Origin: Clavelina lepadiformis
Lineage: Eukaryota; Chordata; Ascidiacea; Aplousobranchia; Clavelinidae
Direction: 5' to 3'
NCBI RefSeq assembly: GCF_947623445.1
Contig: NC_135242.1
Coordinates: 16,244,001 to 16,308,000 of the forward strand
DNA: 64,000 nucleotides
Below the pieces are notes generated by a model. The model did not search any database and was not told the origin of the DNA. It worked only from the letters and a program-made list of their open reading frames with translations. Below, piece by piece: positions 59,701-64,000 of this stretch (positions are counted from its first letter, which is position 1; the number at the start of each line of letters is the position of its first letter). The translations under genes were made by a program, and so were the position numbers.

Positions 59701-62700
59701 ATTGATCGCTTACCCTGGTGTTGACAGTTCCTTTCTTGGAAACGCAGATGAACTTATTTGCCTCAATCCCTTTGATGGTTATGATTCCATTTTCTCCGGC
59801 AGATCTAGTTTCTAAGATACCTAAAAACAAATAAGATGGTAATTATTTAGCTATGCGTGTAAAAAATATTACTACAGCAATATTCATCGTTGTACATAGC
59901 TGATAGTGTAAAAATCATGGGTAACAGAGTAGTAAGGTGATACTTTATGGAACAGGGTTTGTTGATAAGCATTTTAAGTAATTATTGTGTATGCATTATG
60001 CACTTTATTACGAACAGATTGAAGTAGGTATTAAACTCTTTTATACGTAATCCAATATAAACCTACATGTTGTCAAGGATACGCTGTTTTTCAATTCATG
60101 GCCAAAATGTCAACCGTTTGTTGCGGGTGTGTTGTTTACAACGCTCTTACGACTTTGTTAATTGCGATTTTAGCAATGGAAGCGGTTAAGGAATTGTTAT
60201 TTTTCAAGACGTATCATTGTTTGTAGGTTTAATTCCTAGATTTGAAACCATATTTTGTTTTAATTGCGTACGATATAACTGCCACCCCTGTGACCACTAG
60301 CAGGGTTAGTCACGACTTAATTTTGCGTTGACTTGAAATTAAACCGGTCTTTAACCCAAACGGCGCTGATTGCTTTGCATTCGAAGAAAGACGCACTTTT
60401 ATGCTGAACATACTAGGTTACCTACAACTGTTGTGTGAAAATTAAAAATATGATAAGTCATTAAGCAGATGGAACACTATTTTGGATATCTATCAATATT
60501 GAAACTTATTAAAATTTTGGTCTTTGAGCAGAATACCGGAAATTTTAAACTTCCCCGTTTCGGCAAAACAGGTTGGTCGTGCGTCACAGCAATAATAGGC
60601 TTCCGTTGGGAATCGTGGAGGAATGTAGAAATGTTTTGACGACAATGTTTATTCCTTTGTGAATTTGGCACATGTTTTCCGTAAGACGACAACCGTTTGA
60701 TCGTGCGAGGAAATATAGCCAGGTGTGAATTTATAATGGCTTTGAATTGAAGTAATTTGTCTATCATTACTGCCGACCCAGTTTAGGGTCAACTTTTTGC
60801 TGTTCGCGTGTCTCCTCATGTAAGACATTTCTGCAACATTGGTGAATTATAAACCGATTTTAAAGCGCTTATTAAAATCCTTTTTCTTGCAAAATCCTGA
60901 ACCACTTAATGCTTTTTAAACGTAATGGCAAATTGGGAGATTAACTGCTTGACCACAGTAAGGTAGTAACCATTGGTTGTACGCTAATAGTTAATTACAA
61001 TGTAGTTTTCATTTGAGCGTAATAAAAGGGCATCTCGGTTTCCTATTATCCAAAAAGACCAAGTTAAAAGCCTTTGTCTGGTTGGCACACGTGCGGATGA
61101 CACTAGATTGTTAGTTGCGCCAAATGTCCCTTCCTTACACAGCAGTGATGCTCGACCAGCAGATGCATCTATTCTTGTTATACACAAATTTTGTCCTTGT
61201 AAGTAAAATGTCCTATGTGAACTAAATATAACATTTGACTAAAAAAATCTCTCCAACGACCCATCGAATAGCTGGTGCTTCCATTGTTCATTGCAAACAG
61301 AAAGGAACTTAAACACATCTGGTATTTATATTTCTTTTACGCGGAGCTTGGCTATCGGTCCATGGCAGGACACACATTTCCGGTGTATTCGATGTAACAA
61401 GCAGGTGTAAGTTAACCGCAATTTTTTGCCTGTAATTTAACACTTGTTGCTGTTACAACATGTTATTTTGGTGAATGTAATTGCAAGGTGATACATTGAA
61501 CACGTGTTTGATTTTGCTACGACGAGCAGATTGTTGTAAATCTGAAACATTTTGTGGACTAGCCCAGCATCGTTGTGGGGGGTAATGCTCTCGATTCAGT
61601 GATTGATGACCGGTTAAAACCCAGCACCGTGCACGGTGATGTGTCAATATTCAGGTTCAGAAACTCAGGAAATAAAAATCAAAAAGTTGCCACTCATCGC
61701 TTCTAAATAGTCAGATAGCGTTTACATTGCCCACATTGGAGGGGAAATCGCCACGGATACGAAGCAGCAACCGAATAAACACGTGGAAAACAATAACAAG
61801 TGTCATTTCTGTCAGGGTGGAAAAGGGGTTATTTGAACCAAGGAAACATCACTGGGCAACATGTAAAAATTACTAAACACCGATTTGCGTGTTCCACGCG
61901 CATTCCAGCCTTAATATCTATTGTGAAACTGTAAAGTTGGTAGCGAATACTTTGATTGTTTTGTAACAACAAACAATACACTAACATTCCCAAAGGCACC
62001 GTCCGACATTGTTTATAAAACATTACCAGGGCCACGTGTATACGCAAGTAGCGATAAATTTAGCAGGTAAAAATCATTACATCAGAGTAATAACGTTACG
62101 CTTTTGCTTTTAACCATTGATTTATGCAGTGGACTTCACGCGCTTGGCATGTGTCATTCGGCATATTTTAACAAAGCGAAGATTATAAAGTTTTGAATCG
62201 TGTATCGAAACTGCAAACAGAGCAGTTAATAATATTTCGCCGGCACGTATCATTTTGTCATTATAACTAAAGCGCAGGCAAACATTGACAAGAGATAAAT
62301 ATAAGCTCAAAGGGTGTGCGCCGACGTTATCAGTAAATTTGATATCGTGACAGACGGGACTCAGACCAATTGCTATATGTTTGTGACAATGAGCAAAGCA
62401 CGGCAAAATAACGATAATCTCTAAGCGACCTGTGTAAATGTTACTGTACCAAAAGTATTATGCACGACTTAAAAAATTATTTTTATCTTGGATAAGTGCT
62501 CTGCTATTATTAAGCATGACGTTGGGAATTACGTAGACATTTTATAATTGTATGTTTGTTGAACGGCCATTCGGTCAATTTTATTTAGCTGCATCCTGCG
62601 AGATGTTTATTGTGATGACTAGATGACATAGATAGCAGCGTAGATCATCCAGCCTGTTAGCATAACGTACGAGCAAGAGCATTTTAAACATCACACCCAC

Positions 62701-63400
62701 AACGACAAACAGTCTTCGTGGCGTCGCGGCAGTCAACTGTGTGACGTGTTGAAATACGTGCAAATTTGCTTGCGTAATTTTTTACCCACACCCGATCCAA
62801 AATATGAGGAACCAACTTACTGTATTTGCCCCGTAGACTCGATTCTTCTCCGCCGACTTTCCCATTTTTCCACACCGCAAGATGAAAGGAATTACCGGCT
62901 TTATTGTACAACCTTCGCTGGCGGGGCGTTGTGGAGCTTTCGGGTTGTGTATCGGGCTCTTTGGCAAGTTCAATTAATCTGTTTGGTGATATGCCTTTCT
63001 CTGTCAATCTTTTTTTCGATTTTTTGCCTTTGCCACCTTTACGTTTGCCCTTTCGCCCTTTCTTGTGTTTTCTTCTCCGGCGTTTTGACTTCTTTTTTCC
63101 CTTTCTGCCTCCAGATGCTCGTTTGCTCCTAATCGATGGAATATTGATGCTGTCCAACAGTGACTTTAGCCCGGCGTCTTCCAAAATCAAAGATAATTCA
63201 TCTTCGCTTCCAATGGATTGCAAAAAGGTTGTATTAGCCTTGCTATTTCGAAGCGATAATTTGTTCTGAGTGAAGTCGGAATTTGTAGGGAGAGGGGCAC
63301 AATCGACGTACAGTGATGCGATGGTAAACATAAAAAATACCGTAATCAAAAATGATCTACTTAGTCGTAAAGTCCCAAAATTTGAAAATAGCTGAGGCAT
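56795..63400 (-). CDS. Secreted fibroblast growth factor, FGF3/7/10/22-like, 3 exons
   Basis: FGFs are secreted beta-trefoil ligands of FGF receptor tyrosine kinases. Exons in coding order: 62821-63400, 59714-59820, 56795-57274; phases 1 and 0, 389 codons, 388 aa. The start at 63400 is chosen because it opens a signal peptide (LSRSFLITVFFMFTIASLYV, residues 13-32, cleavage near C34/A35). Residues 91-94 (RSKR) form a furin-like site. Residues 98-131 are almost all Lys/Arg/Gly/Ser. The FGF core (about 164-286) shows HLAVWKNGKVGG, YSILET, GIITIKGIEANKFICVSKKG, the conserved Cys in CRFREKILENKQNAYESL, NLNKKGKVRR and THFLP. Exon 2 (107 nt) has the size and position usual for FGF genes. A 102-residue tail follows. 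YSILE and the HFLPTVIHHS end favour FGF3/7/10/22, but FGF4/5/6 is not excluded. Introns are 3.0 and 2.4 kb. Confidence 0.93.
57275..59713 (-). other. FGF intron 2
   Basis: This 2.4 kb intron lies between a donor GTAAGC and acceptor TTATTTGCAG. It contains two adjacent hairpins at 58939-58991. No exon was recognised. Ligand-gene introns of this kind often carry enhancers, but none can be called from sequence alone. Confidence 0.5.
58939..58991. other. Two adjacent perfect inverted repeats in FGF intron 2
   Basis: GTGCTTTGTG (58939-58948) pairs perfectly with CACAAAGCAC (58958-58967) across a 9-nt loop. Ten bases later GGCGCAATTTGCGCC (58977-58991) is a perfect 15-bp palindrome with a single central base. 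The second is GC-rich in an AT-rich context. Both may be transcription-factor-type palindromes or chance. Confidence 0.5.
59821..62820 (-). other. FGF intron 1 (3.0 kb)
   Basis: The donor is GTAAGT and the acceptor TTTGTTTTTAG. No exon, transposon end or RNA gene was identified. Frames of up to 96 codons inside it show no family motif. It is the largest intron of the gene and one of the longest repeat-free stretches in the window. Confidence 0.5.
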
Positions 63401-64000
63401 CACTTTCGATCCGAATCCAGTAACCACGGCGTTCCAGTTGTGGAAAACGCCGTCGCTTTTCCTTACATTACTTGTTGTGTGACAGCTCGTCCTGGTATCT
63501 GCAGTTTTTATTGGTTTATTTATGCAAATAGTGTGCAAATTGTTTGTCACTTGTGAAGACTTGAATATGTTTTCAGCAGTTAAATAACGGAAAATGCTAA
63601 GGTTGTGTACATCGGGAACAAGTTCATGGTACTGCCTGGTCTCTTCAGCATCCGCTCTGCAAAACAGCAACTTGCCCTTTCTCCTGTGACGTGATAAACA
63701 ACAACAGACGTCATTCTCTTCGCCAATGCATTGAAAAGATTGGGCAGTGTGGGCAGGCAAGCACGTACAAGTCGTGTGTGTGCTGCCGGATGGAACATTG
63801 CGTAACCCCTCATTTACTGGTCCAGATGTCATGTTCAATGCGTAGTAAAAATTCATTTATCTTGTTAAAATGTCTCCAGCTTTTAATGCAAAATTGCCCT
63901 TTTCATTTGTAGACTACAGAATGTAGGCCACTACGTTCACTGCTGCCGGTGTCAGCTAAACAATAATCCTCTGGAAGGAACGATGGCAGGAAGTATCCGT
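63401..64000. other. FGF 5' region
   Basis: The coding frame stays open upstream of the chosen start to an ATG at 63856. Those extra 152 codons are Cys/His/Thr-rich and would bury the signal peptide, so they are read as 5' untranslated or non-coding sequence. No TATA box was assigned. Confidence 0.45.

Noticed and set aside
62746..63269. Plus-strand frames of 121-128 codons rich in Phe/Leu/Pro
   Set aside because: They are antisense shadows of the Lys/Arg-rich FGF exon 1 on the minus strand.
63401..63856. Longer FGF N-terminus starting at the ATG at 63856
   Set aside because: It would place about 150 Cys/His-rich residues before a clean signal peptide. The ATG at 63400 gives a normal secreted FGF start.

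Overview
The window is animal nuclear DNA: AT-rich (roughly two thirds A+T), with short exons separated by GT-AG introns of about 50 bp to 4 kb and many small transposon remnants. Every identifiable gene is a conserved metazoan gene. The FGF ligand, the CCDC92 orthologue and the gene compactness point to an invertebrate chordate, most likely an ascidian tunicate such as Ciona. That assignment is inference from style and gene content and was not checked by search. Exon models were made by hand from translated similarity to remembered human proteins plus splice-site phase. In all seven genes the exon phases join without a frameshift.

Layout, left to right. (1) Positions 536-3226, plus strand: NSFL1C/p47, the p97/VCP cofactor. 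The N-terminal UBA part is not visible. (2) 5118-8865, minus: PPIE, a spliceosomal RRM-cyclophilin. (3) 8866-15383: a gene-poor, repeat-rich stretch with two 10-bp-period minisatellites, a ~390 bp fold-back element, a broken transposon-like ORF and a LINE fragment. (4) 15384-20181, plus: HBS1L, the ribosome-rescue GTPase. (5) 21843-25318, minus: COPS7, COP9 signalosome subunit 7, convergent with HBS1L. (6) 25319-28192: a divergent spacer with inverted-repeat elements. (7) 28193-43485, plus: VARS2, mitochondrial valyl-tRNA synthetase, in 21 exons. Its introns carry several hAT elements, a TA-flanked MITE, a SINE and a perfect 179 bp tandem duplication. (8) 44980-48766, minus: CCDC92, convergent with VARS2, with two short hAT elements in its introns. 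(9) 48767-56794: an 8 kb stretch without a recognisable gene, with SINE copies. (10) 56795-63400, minus: a secreted FGF, closest by eye to FGF3/7/10/22. It has a furin-like site, a very basic N-terminal spacer and a ~100-residue C-terminal tail.

The genes do not form one pathway. They are mostly housekeeping functions (p97 adaptor, splicing, ribosome rescue, signalosome, mitochondrial translation) next to one signalling ligand with large introns and flanks. The most distinctive material is the mobile-element landscape: five short hAT elements can be delimited to the base by their 8-bp target-site duplications. No prokaryote-style system (CRISPR, operon, phage) is present, and I saw no clear sign of a wholly new biological system.
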